Origin: JAPXLN01 sp033809515
Lineage (GTDB): Bacteria > Bacillota > Sulfobacillia > Fermentithermobacillales > Fermentithermobacillaceae
Direction of reading: 5' to 3'
Assembly: GCA_033809515.1 (NCBI GenBank)
Contig: JAPXLN010000008.1
Coordinates: 10,838 to 74,837 of the forward strand
Length of the DNA stretch: 64,000 bases
Part shown: one piece after another, positions 1 through 8,910 of the stretch
How the letters are laid out: each line of letters begins with the position of its first letter
How positions within the stretch are numbered: the first letter of the stretch is position 1
Notes under the pieces: model-generated
The model's database searches: none
Seen by the model: only the letters and a program-made list of their open reading frames with translations
What the model was told of the DNA's origin: nothing
Made by a program: the position numbers and the translations under genes

Positions 1-945
1 CTCATTTGGCCCGTAAGGGATCTTGGATGGTTGACAAACCTTCTCGAACAAGCTCTTGCCGCAGGCGAGAGAGTTTACGAGCTCCTTGACTGGGGATCTC
101 GGATATCCAACCCTCCCGACGCAGTGGTCCTCGAGGACATTAAGGGCCACGTTGAATTCCAGGATGTGGGTTTTGCGTATCCCGGGCGCCCAAGCGTTCT
201 TGCGGGAATAAACGTGTCAGCTCCTCCTAACACCATTGTGGGCATACTTGGAGCTACAGGGTCGGGTAAGAGCTCCCTTGTCAACCTTATCGGCAGGTTT
301 TACGATACAACCCAAGGTCAAGTGCTTGTTGATGGGTATAACGTGAAATCCCTGGACCTTGAATCCCTCAGGGCAGGGGTGGGCTATGTGCCTCAAGAAA
401 CTTTCCTGTTCTCTGCTTCCATAAGGGAGAATATCGCGTATGCCCGGCCTGACGCCTCCCTTGAGGAGATCGAAAAAGCAGCCCGGGCAGCATCAGCTCA
501 TGACTTCATCGTTGATTTGCCTGAGGGCTACGACACAATCGTGGGAGAACGGGGCGTTGGGCTTTCAGGCGGTCAAAAGCAAAGGGTAGCTATAGCCAGA
601 GCGTTCCTTAAGAACCCGAGAGTCCTCGTACTGGACGACGCTACGGCAAGCGTGGATATGGAAACCGAACGTCATATTCAGGAGGCCCTTTCAGAGCTTA
701 TGCAGGGGCGTACCACTTTTATCATCGCCCACAGGATCTCATCAATTATGCATGCTGATGAGATCATTGTACTGGATAAAGGCAAGATCGTGGAAAGAGG
801 AACTCACGACCAGCTCCTCAAGCACGGAAACATATATCCGGAGATCTACAAGAATCAGTTCAAGGATAAAGACGGACTGGCAGAACTGGTGGTCCGGGAA
901 CAAGGTCAAGCAAAAAGTGAGTTGACAAGCAGAGCTCAGGTTTAG
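1..945 (+). CDS. ABC exporter half-transporter, degenerate-site subunit (5' truncated by window edge)
   Basis: The frame is open from base 1, so only the end of the membrane domain and the whole nucleotide-binding domain are present. The ATPase domain shows a Walker A GATGSGKS (from about base 250), the signature LSGGQ (about base 565) and the Walker B string VLVLDDATASVD. The residue after the Walker B aspartate is Asp instead of the catalytic Glu, which is known for the degenerate site of heterodimeric exporters of the BmrCD/TM287-288 kind. The next gene has the canonical Glu, so the two probably form one heterodimeric multidrug or lipid exporter in the membrane. The substrate cannot be inferred. 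Confidence 0.9.
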   Translation, partial: LIWPVRDLGWLTNLLEQALAAGERVYELLDWGSRISNPPDAVVLEDIKGHVEFQDVGFAYPGRPSVLAGINVSAPPNTIVGILGATGSGKSSLVNLIGRFYDTTQGQVLVDGYNVKSLDLESLRAGVGYVPQETFLFSASIRENIAYARPDASLEEIEKAARAASAHDFIVDLPEGYDTIVGERGVGLSGGQKQRVAIARAFLKNPRVLVLDDATASVDMETERHIQEALSELMQGRTTFIIAHRISSIMHADEIIVLDKGKIVERGTHDQLLKHGNIYPEIYKNQFKDKDGLAELVVREQGQAKSELTSRAQV

Positions 946-1000
946 TCAGGTTTAAATCGGAATCATTGGGCGTCTGAGCATTGAGCTGAGGTGAACAGTT

Positions 1001-2785
1001 TTGAGTTTCCAGGAAGAAGAAACGTACCAAAAACCTTTTGATGCTGAACAAGCTAAGCGCCTGCTAGCTTACATGAAGCCCTACAAGCATATGATCGTGA
1101 AGGCTCTCTTGCTAATGATCTTTGGCTCTGCCCTAAGCCTTGCGGGTCCGTATGTAACCAAAATAATCCTGGACGACTGTGTCGTTCGCAAGGACCTAAA
1201 GACCCTGTCTATTATGTGCCTGGCTTACCTGGGCATTCACTTTGCCACATTCGTAACCGCCAGAATGCGGATACTTACCACTTCGCGGCTGGGTCAGGAC
1301 GTCCTTTTTGACATGCGCCAGGACTTGTTCAACCATATCCAGTCACTGTCGCTCCGGTTTTTTGACTCAAGGCCGGCAGGAAAGATCATGGTCAGAGTGA
1401 CTAACGATGTAGATTCCCTGAACGACCTTCTTTCCAGCGGTGTCATTAACCTCATTACAGATGTCTTCACTCTTGTCGGTATAATGGCCATCATGCTTTC
1501 ATGGCACCTGAAGCTTGCGCTTTTGTCCTTTGCAACCATTCCCTTTTTGCTCATCCTGTCAACACGGCTCAGGACGCTCATAAGGCTCACATGGCGCGAG
1601 GTACGAAAGCGAATAGCCAACATCAACGCCAACCTTCAGGAAACCATCTCCGGCGTTCGTGTGGTACAATCCTTCACCCGCGAAGAAGTAAACATGCAGG
1701 AATTTGCGCGGATCAACGCTGACAATCGCGATACGTGGATGAAAGCTGTAATGGTAAACGGCTTCTTCGGACCCCTTGTGGAGATCACCGCAGCCGCAGG
1801 TACGGCAGCTATCTACTGGTATGGCTCAAGAATGCTAATGTCCGGCGAGATAAGCATCGGCACTCTGGTTGCCTTCACAAGCTACCTTGGGAGATTCTGG
1901 GGACCCATTTCCAGTCTGTCAAGCTTCTATAACAGCTTGCTGGTTGCCATGGCATCAGCCGAAAGGGTATTTGAATTTCTCGATACAGAACCGGAGATAA
2001 GCGACCTTCCGGAAGCTGAGGATTGCAGGCCCTTTGCGGGATTGGTGGAATTCGACAATGTAACCTTCGGTTACGTGCCAGACCGTCCAGTCCTTCACCA
2101 GGTAAGCTTTCAGTCCCAGCCTGGCCAATCCATTGCCCTGGTCGGACCGACAGGCGCAGGTAAATCCTCTATTGTCAACCTTGTTTCCAGGTTCTATGAC
2201 CCTCAAGAAGGCAGAATCATGGTAGACGGCCGGGATATCAGAGATTTTACTGTGGCTTCAGTCCGCAGCCAAATCAGCGTGGTTCTTCAGGACAACTTTC
2301 TTTTTTCCGGAACCATCAGGGACAACATCAAGTATGGGCGCAAAGATGCAACTGACGCCGAAGTGATTGCAGCAGCCAAGGCCGTTCATGTCCATGACTT
2401 TGTAAAAGACTTTCCGGAAGGCTACGATACTGAATGCCAGGAACGCGGAAGCCGGCTCTCTATCGGTCAGCGCCAGCTCGTAGCTTTTGCCAGGGCCCTT
2501 TTGGCTAATCCCAGGATACTCATTCTCGACGAAGCTACGGCCAGCATAGATACGCAAACGGAACTCCTTGTGCAAGACGCCCTTCGAACCCTGTTGCATG
2601 GCAGGACATCTTTTGTCATCGCCCACCGTCTCTCGACAATCCGCGAGGCCGACCAAATCCTGGTCATCGACCAGGGCACAATAGTCGAACAGGGCACCCA
2701 CTATGAGCTCCTTGCCAGTAAAGGGGTGTATTTCAGTTTGCTCCTGGCTCAGTTCGGCCTTGATGCCGTGGCAGCAGACGATTGA
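1001..2785 (+). CDS. ABC exporter half-transporter, catalytic-site subunit
   Basis: A full-length 594-aa type I exporter: an N-terminal membrane domain with six predicted helices (about residues 30-320) followed by an ATPase domain. Walker A GPTGAGKS lies near residue 383, the signature is LSIGQ near 486, and Walker B ends in the canonical LDEAT near 509. The start is TTG at 1001, chosen because GAGGTGA lies 7-9 bases upstream and the protein aligns with the family from there. It sits 55 bases after the preceding half-transporter, which has the complementary degenerate site, so the two are probably an operon and one heterodimer. The signature LSIGQ instead of LSGGQ is mildly unusual. Confidence 0.92.
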   Translation: MSFQEEETYQKPFDAEQAKRLLAYMKPYKHMIVKALLLMIFGSALSLAGPYVTKIILDDCVVRKDLKTLSIMCLAYLGIHFATFVTARMRILTTSRLGQDVLFDMRQDLFNHIQSLSLRFFDSRPAGKIMVRVTNDVDSLNDLLSSGVINLITDVFTLVGIMAIMLSWHLKLALLSFATIPFLLILSTRLRTLIRLTWREVRKRIANINANLQETISGVRVVQSFTREEVNMQEFARINADNRDTWMKAVMVNGFFGPLVEITAAAGTAAIYWYGSRMLMSGEISIGTLVAFTSYLGRFWGPISSLSSFYNSLLVAMASAERVFEFLDTEPEISDLPEAEDCRPFAGLVEFDNVTFGYVPDRPVLHQVSFQSQPGQSIALVGPTGAGKSSIVNLVSRFYDPQEGRIMVDGRDIRDFTVASVRSQISVVLQDNFLFSGTIRDNIKYGRKDATDAEVIAAAKAVHVHDFVKDFPEGYDTECQERGSRLSIGQRQLVAFARALLANPRILILDEATASIDTQTELLVQDALRTLLHGRTSFVIAHRLSTIREADQILVIDQGTIVEQGTHYELLASKGVYFSLLLAQFGLDAVAADD

Positions 2786-2795
2786 CCTGGTTGAC

Positions 2796-3281
2796 TCACT
2801 GACTCCGTTTTCTGCGGAAGATTCGCCGGAGCGTGGCGTCTCCCCACAGTTCCCTAATAACCGCCAGAGCTTTGCCGACAACTTCGATAACGTTGTCATC
2901 TCCGCTCCAGTTATCCATAACAACCTCTCCAGGGACAGACCTAAAAACACTGTCCAACACATAGACAGCGCCGAACAAGTCGTCAAGCTGCCCAATGACC
3001 GGGATGAAGTCAGGTATAATGTCCAGCGGCGAAACAAGATACACAGCAAAAAGAGCGAGCTTGGCCTTAGGGGCCGGCGGAACTCTTGGGTCCCTGGCAA
3101 GCCTGAGGATGAGAACCACAAAGTCGGGCAGGAGCAAAAGGTACTCTGAAGCTTTTTGGTGTTTCTCGGGGATGCGGGCAGACAGGGCCTTGGTCACTTG
3201 CGCCCTTATGCGATCATAGGTCCTTTGCTCATCTACGAAGAGATGCTCTCTGCGCTTTTCAACCGAATCATATTCATCCAA
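2796..3281 (-). CDS. DUF1232 (YkvA-like) small membrane protein
   Basis: A 161-aa protein with the DUF1232 signature YLVSPLDIIPDFIPVIGQLD in a hydrophobic segment around residues 75-105. The family is widespread in Bacillota and has no settled biochemical function; it is usually predicted to be membrane-associated. The N-terminal 60 residues are charged and helical, and the C-terminus is very basic (RRIFRRKRSQ), which fits a cytosolic tail at the membrane. The gene is last in a minus-strand row behind the VWA/phosphatase/kinase triad, 39 bases after the kinase stop, so it may be part of that transcript. It converges with the exporter operon, leaving only 10 bases between the stop codons. Confidence 0.8.
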   Translation of the reverse strand: MDEYDSVEKRREHLFVDEQRTYDRIRAQVTKALSARIPEKHQKASEYLLLLPDFVVLILRLARDPRVPPAPKAKLALFAVYLVSPLDIIPDFIPVIGQLDDLFGAVYVLDSVFRSVPGEVVMDNWSGDDNVIEVVGKALAVIRELWGDATLRRIFRRKRSQ

Positions 3282-3320
3282 GTTGCTTTCCTCCTGGCAT
3301 CCGGATAGCCAAGTACCGGC

Positions 3321-5315
3321 CTACGACAGAAAAGCTACCCGGCGTAGATAGTTGGCAAAAGTGATCTTCCGGTACCTGGCCAGATCCCGTTCAAGATTAG
3401 CGAGATACCCCTGGTGTACATACACGGCATCTGTCTGAGTTCGCAGGCTGAGTTCCAGCTTGCTTCTTTCCTCGGCGAATCTAACCTGGTTCTCCTGCAG
3501 CTTCTGGAGAAGGGCGTCCTGGCGAGCTTCATAGCCGGCTTTGAACTGAGCTCTCCTCTTGAAGCACTCGTCTATTATCTCCTTTTGACGCCGTGCAAGA
3601 CGGTCTCTTCTCCGGCGACAGCGCTGCCTAAATGCTACTGTGCGAATGAGCAGAAGCACAGAGGGCGACTGCGCAGACAATTTCCTCAGCCCTTCTGCTT
3701 CAGTTTTGTCAATCTCTTCTTTCTCTCTATCCAGACCATCTTGAGCTTTCTGACGCCAGTTGTCCAGTTCGAGGCCTTCTTTCTGCTCTTCCTTTGCCAT
3801 CAGGTTCAACCTGGCCGCTGTCTCTTCTATGCTCTTGTGCTCTTTAGTGTCCACATCCTGTTTGGTGCGTTCCAAAGTCTCAATGGTTTTGCTCAAGTTC
3901 GCAACCTGCTTCCTGCTGTCGCGTATAGCAGACTCCAGTACAGTCTTTTTGCGGTATTCAGGACTGGCCCGGTAGCGAACGCCACACACATAGACCAATG
4001 CCGCAAGGCCTGTTCCCACACCCCACCAGACGACGGTGAAACCGGCATGTCCTGCCAGAGCCATCCGGAACATTGCAGTCACCATGGCAATGTAGACGCC
4101 CACGGATACTCGTTCGACCTTGAGCGGTCCCGTTAACTCTACGGGTTGACTTTGTACGTGGTCAAAGAGCCAGGCAGGGAGTCCCCCCTGTCTTGGCGCC
4201 CCGGCGAGACCTGCCCCCGGGTCTCCTCCGTGACCTGCTCCGGGACGCATGCCGGGAACCGCCCCTGAATCCTGCTGCACTGCTGAAACAGGGAGTTCTT
4301 CAACTACCGCATTGCCCGGCAAAACAGCCCCGGACAGTGCCTTCCCCTGTGAGGCTGTGGCAGCTACACCGTCACCGGACGCCACAGCATCCGGTATGGA
4401 CGGAACTACAATGAGACTCCCGGGCCCGCTAGGACGGTCAACCGCGGGGATGACAGTGGGATCCGGCGCACTCAGAACCACCCTGAGGGCAGCAGCCATA
4501 GAACGCAATTCTTCGCTGCCTGAACGTTCCATAGCTCGCAAAACAGGCGAGAAGTCGGGATTCTTAAAGTCCTGGCTGGCAAAAAGCAGACGCTCATCGC
4601 CGGATCCTGACACAGACCAGAGATCAGGCCGAATGCTGAGGGCCATGATGGAGACGTAGATGACCCAGCTTGAAAATGCATCTAGATAGAGGCCAAAATG
4701 GGCATCTGACCTTTTGGGGTGCTGGTAGTTGGGGTGCCCCAGCTCATGGCTTGGCATTCCGGCCAGGCTGGGAACGTACATTCCGTCATAGTCCACAAGC
4801 CGGAGGCCCCCGTTTACCACCAGGATATTTCCGTGCTGCAGGTCGCCGTGGGCAATCCGGCAACCCCGGAGCTTGGCCACCATCTGTGCAAACTCTCCTG
4901 CAAGATCCTGCAAAGCTTTGGCATCCCCCAGATTTTTCTCAACGTAGACGTTCAGAGGGTCGCCTTCAACCCACTCCATCTTAAGAACCGGGTACCATTG
5001 CCCCTTAATCCAGATTCCATCTCGCAGATAGTGAAACTCAGCCGTATACGGAAGACGAGCTTGCTTAAGGTGTTTCCCTATTAAGGCATAGCGCTGCTCC
5101 GTGTCTTCGTGATATCGCAGAAAACACCTAACGGCCCACTTGTGATTGCCGCACTTCATCTGGTATACGCTGGCAAAACCGCCGGTTATGGGTTTGGGGA
5201 GCCCCAGGGCATCTGCAATAGGAGTACCCGACCTGAGTTCCCGGTCTGAGAACGCGGTCTTGGGGTTCTGCACCGCTTCCTGATAGTCGCTCATGCTCGG
5301 CCATAGGACTCTCAT
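3321..5315 (-). CDS. Membrane-anchored protein kinase with long coiled coil (TerY-P triad kinase)
   Basis: 664 aa. Residues about 1-270 are a divergent Ser/Thr kinase domain: glycine-loop region ITGGFASVYQ, catalytic loop HGDLQHGN (about 155-162) and a DYD in place of DFG (LVDYDGMYVP, about 172). The usual VAIK lysine position reads WAVRCF, so Arg is found where most kinases have Lys. A Pro/Ala/Gly-rich linker (about 290-395), two hydrophobic helices (about 405-445) and a highly charged coiled coil (about 455-655) follow. The gene is tightly linked to a PP2C phosphatase and a VWA protein, the arrangement known as the TerY-P triad, thought to be phospho-signalling in stress response. Substrates are unknown. 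An alternative start lies at 5294 (MSDYQEA). Confidence 0.85.
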   Translation of the reverse strand: MRVLWPSMSDYQEAVQNPKTAFSDRELRSGTPIADALGLPKPITGGFASVYQMKCGNHKWAVRCFLRYHEDTEQRYALIGKHLKQARLPYTAEFHYLRDGIWIKGQWYPVLKMEWVEGDPLNVYVEKNLGDAKALQDLAGEFAQMVAKLRGCRIAHGDLQHGNILVVNGGLRLVDYDGMYVPSLAGMPSHELGHPNYQHPKRSDAHFGLYLDAFSSWVIYVSIMALSIRPDLWSVSGSGDERLLFASQDFKNPDFSPVLRAMERSGSEELRSMAAALRVVLSAPDPTVIPAVDRPSGPGSLIVVPSIPDAVASGDGVAATASQGKALSGAVLPGNAVVEELPVSAVQQDSGAVPGMRPGAGHGGDPGAGLAGAPRQGGLPAWLFDHVQSQPVELTGPLKVERVSVGVYIAMVTAMFRMALAGHAGFTVVWWGVGTGLAALVYVCGVRYRASPEYRKKTVLESAIRDSRKQVANLSKTIETLERTKQDVDTKEHKSIEETAARLNLMAKEEQKEGLELDNWRQKAQDGLDREKEEIDKTEAEGLRKLSAQSPSVLLLIRTVAFRQRCRRRRDRLARRQKEIIDECFKRRAQFKAGYEARQDALLQKLQENQVRFAEERSKLELSLRTQTDAVYVHQGYLANLERDLARYRKITFANYLRRVAFLS

Positions 5316-5316
5316 A

Positions 5317-6237
5317 CTATCCAGTTACCTCTATGCGGATAAATGTGATGTCGTCATTCCTAAGCTTCTTGCTCCTTCGCAAATCTTCGACCAGCTCTTC
5401 AAACGTGAACTCCCGAGGGTTCTCCAGGGCGTCCAAAATCTCCCACGGAGTCTCCCCTCTCTCTGCGCAAGCTAGAAACCAGGCCGACAGGGCATCGGTC
5501 ATTAGATAGAACCGGTCACCCACAGCCAGCTGTCCTGCCACCGCAGCAAACGAGGTCTGCTTGGGCCCGGGCCTGCTGCAGATAAGAGGAGGGCTCGAAC
5601 CGAACTCAGAAGACTTCTCTACGGGAAAGACCTTAACCAGTTGGCAGCCTCTTACCTGGAATAGGCAGCTGTCCCCTGCTGCCACGGCAGTCCAGAATCC
5701 CGGGGAACGCCTTGCCTCGTTATCTCCTGCAAAGGCCAGTTCCAGCCCTAGCAGAGTCGCATAAGCTCCTGCCCTGAGGCCTGGCTCTTCATACCACTGG
5801 ACAGGTTTCCCACGGTTTTCGCGTGCCCGAAGGTACTGGTCCCTCCACAACTGCCAGGAACAATATGCTCTGTTCAAAGCTAACCCTACAGAAACTTCCG
5901 GGAAACCCTCTTGATCCTGAACCACCGGATGCCATCCAAGGCGGCAAAACACCTTGACGAGCACACGGGCCCAGGGTCCGCTTAGCATTGATTCACTTGC
6001 CCCGTCTGCAACGGCAAACCGGGCTACGCAATTGGGCCCGGCAATCCCGTCCACGGCAGACCTGTGCCCGGCAGACTCAGACCCTGCAGGCCCGGGCCAG
6101 GTATCATTGTACCCGGCAAGCCCGGGCCCGCCGGGAGTTTGCACGCAGAAGGCGTCCTCATACTCAGAAGGCGAATTGCCCTTTTTGGGCGTCCAGTACG
6201 TTCGCACTGAAATGTCCACAGGTTCTTCACTCCGCAT
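5317..6237 (-). CDS. PP2C-type Ser/Thr protein phosphatase (TerY-P triad phosphatase)
   Basis: A 306-aa PP2C-like phosphatase. The metal-binding motif appears as VADGASESMLSGPWARVL (about residues 75-93), followed by GDSCLFQVR and the C-terminal NDDITFIRIEV. The frame stays open upstream to 6519, but that part overlaps the VWA gene in antisense-like low-complexity sequence; ATG 6237 (MRSEEPVDIS) lies 16 bases after the VWA stop and gives normal family length. The stop codon is one base from the start of the kinase gene, so kinase and phosphatase are probably translationally coupled. The obvious role is to reverse phosphorylation by that kinase, which is inference from gene order. Confidence 0.87.
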   Translation of the reverse strand: MRSEEPVDISVRTYWTPKKGNSPSEYEDAFCVQTPGGPGLAGYNDTWPGPAGSESAGHRSAVDGIAGPNCVARFAVADGASESMLSGPWARVLVKVFCRLGWHPVVQDQEGFPEVSVGLALNRAYCSWQLWRDQYLRARENRGKPVQWYEEPGLRAGAYATLLGLELAFAGDNEARRSPGFWTAVAAGDSCLFQVRGCQLVKVFPVEKSSEFGSSPPLICSRPGPKQTSFAAVAGQLAVGDRFYLMTDALSAWFLACAERGETPWEILDALENPREFTFEELVEDLRRSKKLRNDDITFIRIEVTG

Positions 6238-6253
6238 CCGAAAAGGAAACCCG

Positions 6254-7090
6254 CTAACGAAGATTGCTGGGCCTGGTGCCGATATCCAGGAACCGGATAA
6301 CCGATACGATGTCGGCATTGAACACAAAGCCTCGGGTGTTTTCGGAGACCTTAAACCCTTCCTCCATAGCAATTCCCCGCATGTAGTCCGGGAGCCTGCT
6401 GGACATCCTGAACAGCAGACGGGCGTACTCATCAGGCAGACCTTCTTCACTGTCGGGGAACTCAACAGGGGTTGCTTTCTGCGACGACAGGTGAAGGTTG
6501 AAAAGAAGCACATCTCCATCGCTGCTCTTTAGCGAAGCAAGGTCTTGAGCCGGGCCGCTTGGGTCTCCGTCGGTGGCTTCGCCGTCAGTTATGTTGATGA
6601 CAATAGGCGGGAAGCAGTGGGGGTGCTCTGCCAACCAATTCTCAAGGGTGCTTTTTGCGCGCTTGAGGGCCTGACACATAGGCGTGCCCCCGTTTGCCAC
6701 CGGATCAAACCAGACCGGGAACTTCACTGTCTCGTCCACAAGACCGCCTGCTCCATCCTCGGTCTTTCGGGTCCGCTCCTCAACCCGGGCAGGCGTAGAG
6801 GCTACTTCGCTTATGGGAACCAGGTCGCGCCCGGAAAGCTCTCCTGCAAAAGCTGACCCTGCCCTGTGACCGTATCCGATGACGCCTACGTAGTAGTAGT
6901 CCCGCACACCTTCGGCCTTGGCACACTTGATAACCAGGTTCTGCAGAAGTCTGTTCACGGCATCGGCGACTCCGTCTGCCTTTCGCTTGCCTGACTCCGC
7001 GCCAAACGGGTCCCTCATGGAACCTGACTGGTCGATGAGGAACAAGAAACACGACGGGTTGCTTCTGCTGATCTCAGCTATGTACTGCAC
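6254..7090 (-). CDS. VWA-domain protein (TerY-like)
   Basis: A 278-aa protein that is almost entirely one von Willebrand A domain. The MIDAS metal site is visible as DQSGSM (about residues 20-25), the conserved Thr in GGTPMCQAL and the Asp in NITDGEATDGD. No signal peptide is seen, so it is probably cytosolic. It is the first gene of the minus-strand set VWA-PP2C-kinase. Members of this triad (TerY-P) were described as partners of tellurite-resistance and stress systems, in which the VWA protein likely scaffolds a complex. No TerC or TerD genes are seen here, so the triad stands alone in this window. Confidence 0.87.
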   Translation of the reverse strand: MQYIAEISRSNPSCFLFLIDQSGSMRDPFGAESGKRKADGVADAVNRLLQNLVIKCAKAEGVRDYYYVGVIGYGHRAGSAFAGELSGRDLVPISEVASTPARVEERTRKTEDGAGGLVDETVKFPVWFDPVANGGTPMCQALKRAKSTLENWLAEHPHCFPPIVINITDGEATDGDPSGPAQDLASLKSSDGDVLLFNLHLSSQKATPVEFPDSEEGLPDEYARLLFRMSSRLPDYMRGIAMEEGFKVSENTRGFVFNADIVSVIRFLDIGTRPSNLR

Positions 7091-7180
7091 GGTCTCATCC
7101 TCCCTTGAACTATTGAGATATTTCGAGATATTGATGCATACGGAACAACCTCAAACCTAACTAGCGCTGCCCCAGCAGGA

Positions 7181-7954
7181 CTAGTACTGCCCCAGCAAGC
7201 CGTCTGCCTTAGCCTTGTTCTCGGCCAGGGTAAAAAGGCCTATACCTGCCGCCAGGTACAGAGCTGTAACAACCCCCAGCACAGCCAGTTCGCTGCCGGG
7301 AATCTGCCATAACCGGGATCCGCGTATAAGTACTTTCTGCAGCACGTTCTGGCCCATGGTAAGCGGAAGGTACTTAGCCCACGGGAACCGGTCCCATGAT
7401 AACATGAAAAAACCGACGATCGCGAACTGCACTATCTGAAAGAAAGACTGGATACGTTTGTAGATGAGGGCCAGCCCCCCAAGGGCAAACCCCATCCCCG
7501 CCGCCTGAAGGTAGATGCAAAGACCTACAGGCAGCATGCTGACTATGTCCAGATGAATGGCCTGACCCGTAGAAAAAGACATCAAGACTACCATTATGGT
7601 TAGAAGCACTATGTTGACAGCGAACTGAAATGACTGCGTGAAGGCTGCTATCCAGCGGTAGCCTACAGGCGCCAGGTAGAGCTGCTCAAGGGTGCCCGTT
7701 TGCGATTCGTTGGTTATGCCCCACGCCAGGTCGGAATATCCCATGATCGCCAGCATCCAGGTGACGTACCCGGTAAACAGACCTTCAAGGGTGTCTCCAA
7801 GATCCAGGACGCTGCCTCCAAGGCTTTTGACCCCAAAAAACATGAGGGCGAACACAATATACAGCGTAACAAGGCTCGACACCGTGTTGAACGCGTAGCG
7901 GGTCATGAGTCTGAAATTCTGCTTCCACACGGTTCTCGCGACTACTGCCCACAT
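7181..7954 (-). CDS. ABC-2 type transporter permease
   Basis: A 257-aa integral membrane protein with about six hydrophobic helices (around residues 20-40, 60-85, 110-135, 140-165, 175-195, 225-245), typical of ABC-2 permeases. It includes the segment ESQTGTLEQLYLAP, seen in drug or lipid exporter permeases of this class. Its start overlaps the 3' end of the ATPase gene by 13 bases, so the two are co-translated and form one exporter. The substrate is not evident. The set lies upstream of the VWA/phosphatase/kinase triad on the same strand with about 90 bases between, so any functional link is only positional. Confidence 0.86.
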   Translation of the reverse strand: MWAVVARTVWKQNFRLMTRYAFNTVSSLVTLYIVFALMFFGVKSLGGSVLDLGDTLEGLFTGYVTWMLAIMGYSDLAWGITNESQTGTLEQLYLAPVGYRWIAAFTQSFQFAVNIVLLTIMVVLMSFSTGQAIHLDIVSMLPVGLCIYLQAAGMGFALGGLALIYKRIQSFFQIVQFAIVGFFMLSWDRFPWAKYLPLTMGQNVLQKVLIRGSRLWQIPGSELAVLGVVTALYLAAGIGLFTLAENKAKADGLLGQY

Positions 7955-8910
7955 GCTGCGTTCCCCCTTCGAACGATCTCCACAAATGCCTTTTCCAGGT
8001 CAAATGCCTCCTGGGTGATAGCTTCCAGCCCGGCGCCTGCATCTTTGAGAAGGTCCATGAGCTCGTACAGCTGGGCCGGTTGGCTCAACACCACTGAAAT
8101 CTCAATAGTCTCCGGGGTTTCGGTCACGGCCGCATCTGGGAACATGGCAAATACTCCTGCAACTGCCGCCGACGCCGCCCCCGTTCTCTCCCGTGCTATG
8201 GTCACCTTGTACTTCCTTGTAGAAAACAGCGACAAAAGACTGCTGATGTGGTCATCAGCGACAATGGCGCCTTGTGACATGATAATGGCACGGTCACACA
8301 CGTCTTCGATTACCCGCATGTCGTGACTTGACATAACAATCGTCCGCTTCTCCTCTGACGCGAGTCTCTTCAGACCGTCGCGCAGCTCATAGGAAGACTC
8401 TACATCCAGTCCCAGAGTAGGCTCATCCAGAAACACAACAGGCGTTCTTTTTGCCAACGCACAAGCTACGGCAACTTTTTGCTTGTACCCGCTGGACAGG
8501 TTCCGCACTTCCGTGTTCCGCTTCTCAGCCAATTTCAGAATGTCAAACAGATACTCAAAATACTCCCTGCCTGCCTCTTCTGAGACACCGTGAGTCCCCG
8601 CAAAGAAGGTCACGTTTTCCCAGGCAGTGAGCCGCCAGTACGTGTTACGCGCCCCCTCAAGCACCGCAGCCATATGCCTTGCTGCTTCCCGCGGACGCTT
8701 TCCGCAGTCAACTCCCCCAACGCTGACTTTGCCCTGATCAGGCCTAACAAGTCCCAGTATAGATTTGATGATGGTGGTCTTCCCTGCACCATTCGGACCC
8801 AACAATCCGACAATCTCGCCCTCCTGCACCGCAAAGGAAACCCCCTTCACGGCCTCCACTGCAGATTTTTTGCTTCGGAACGTTTTCCGCAGATCCTGAA
8901 CAACCAGCAA
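7942..8910 (-). CDS. ABC transporter ATP-binding protein, ABC-2 type
   Basis: A 322-aa ATPase subunit. Walker A is GPNGAGKTT (about residues 38-46), the signature is LSSGYKQKV (about 138) and Walker B is VVFLDEPTLGLD. A C-terminal extension of about 100 residues follows the ATPase core, as in DrrA/CcmA-like subunits. The start is TTG at 8910, six bases after a GGGGGGA ribosome site on the minus strand. It precedes and overlaps the permease gene, so it energises that permease at the inner face of the membrane. A promoter should lie in 8911-9000, but no convincing -35/-10 pair was found. Confidence 0.88.
   Translation of the reverse strand: MLVVQDLRKTFRSKKSAVEAVKGVSFAVQEGEIVGLLGPNGAGKTTIIKSILGLVRPDQGKVSVGGVDCGKRPREAARHMAAVLEGARNTYWRLTAWENVTFFAGTHGVSEEAGREYFEYLFDILKLAEKRNTEVRNLSSGYKQKVAVACALAKRTPVVFLDEPTLGLDVESSYELRDGLKRLASEEKRTIVMSSHDMRVIEDVCDRAIIMSQGAIVADDHISSLLSLFSTRKYKVTIARERTGAASAAVAGVFAMFPDAAVTETPETIEISVVLSQPAQLYELMDLLKDAGAGLEAITQEAFDLEKAFVEIVRRGNAACGQ

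Noticed and set aside
5317..6519. A 400-aa PP2C phosphatase beginning at 6519
   Set aside because: The extra N-terminal part overlaps the VWA gene by 266 bases on the same strand in another frame and resembles no phosphatase; the start at 6237 is adopted.
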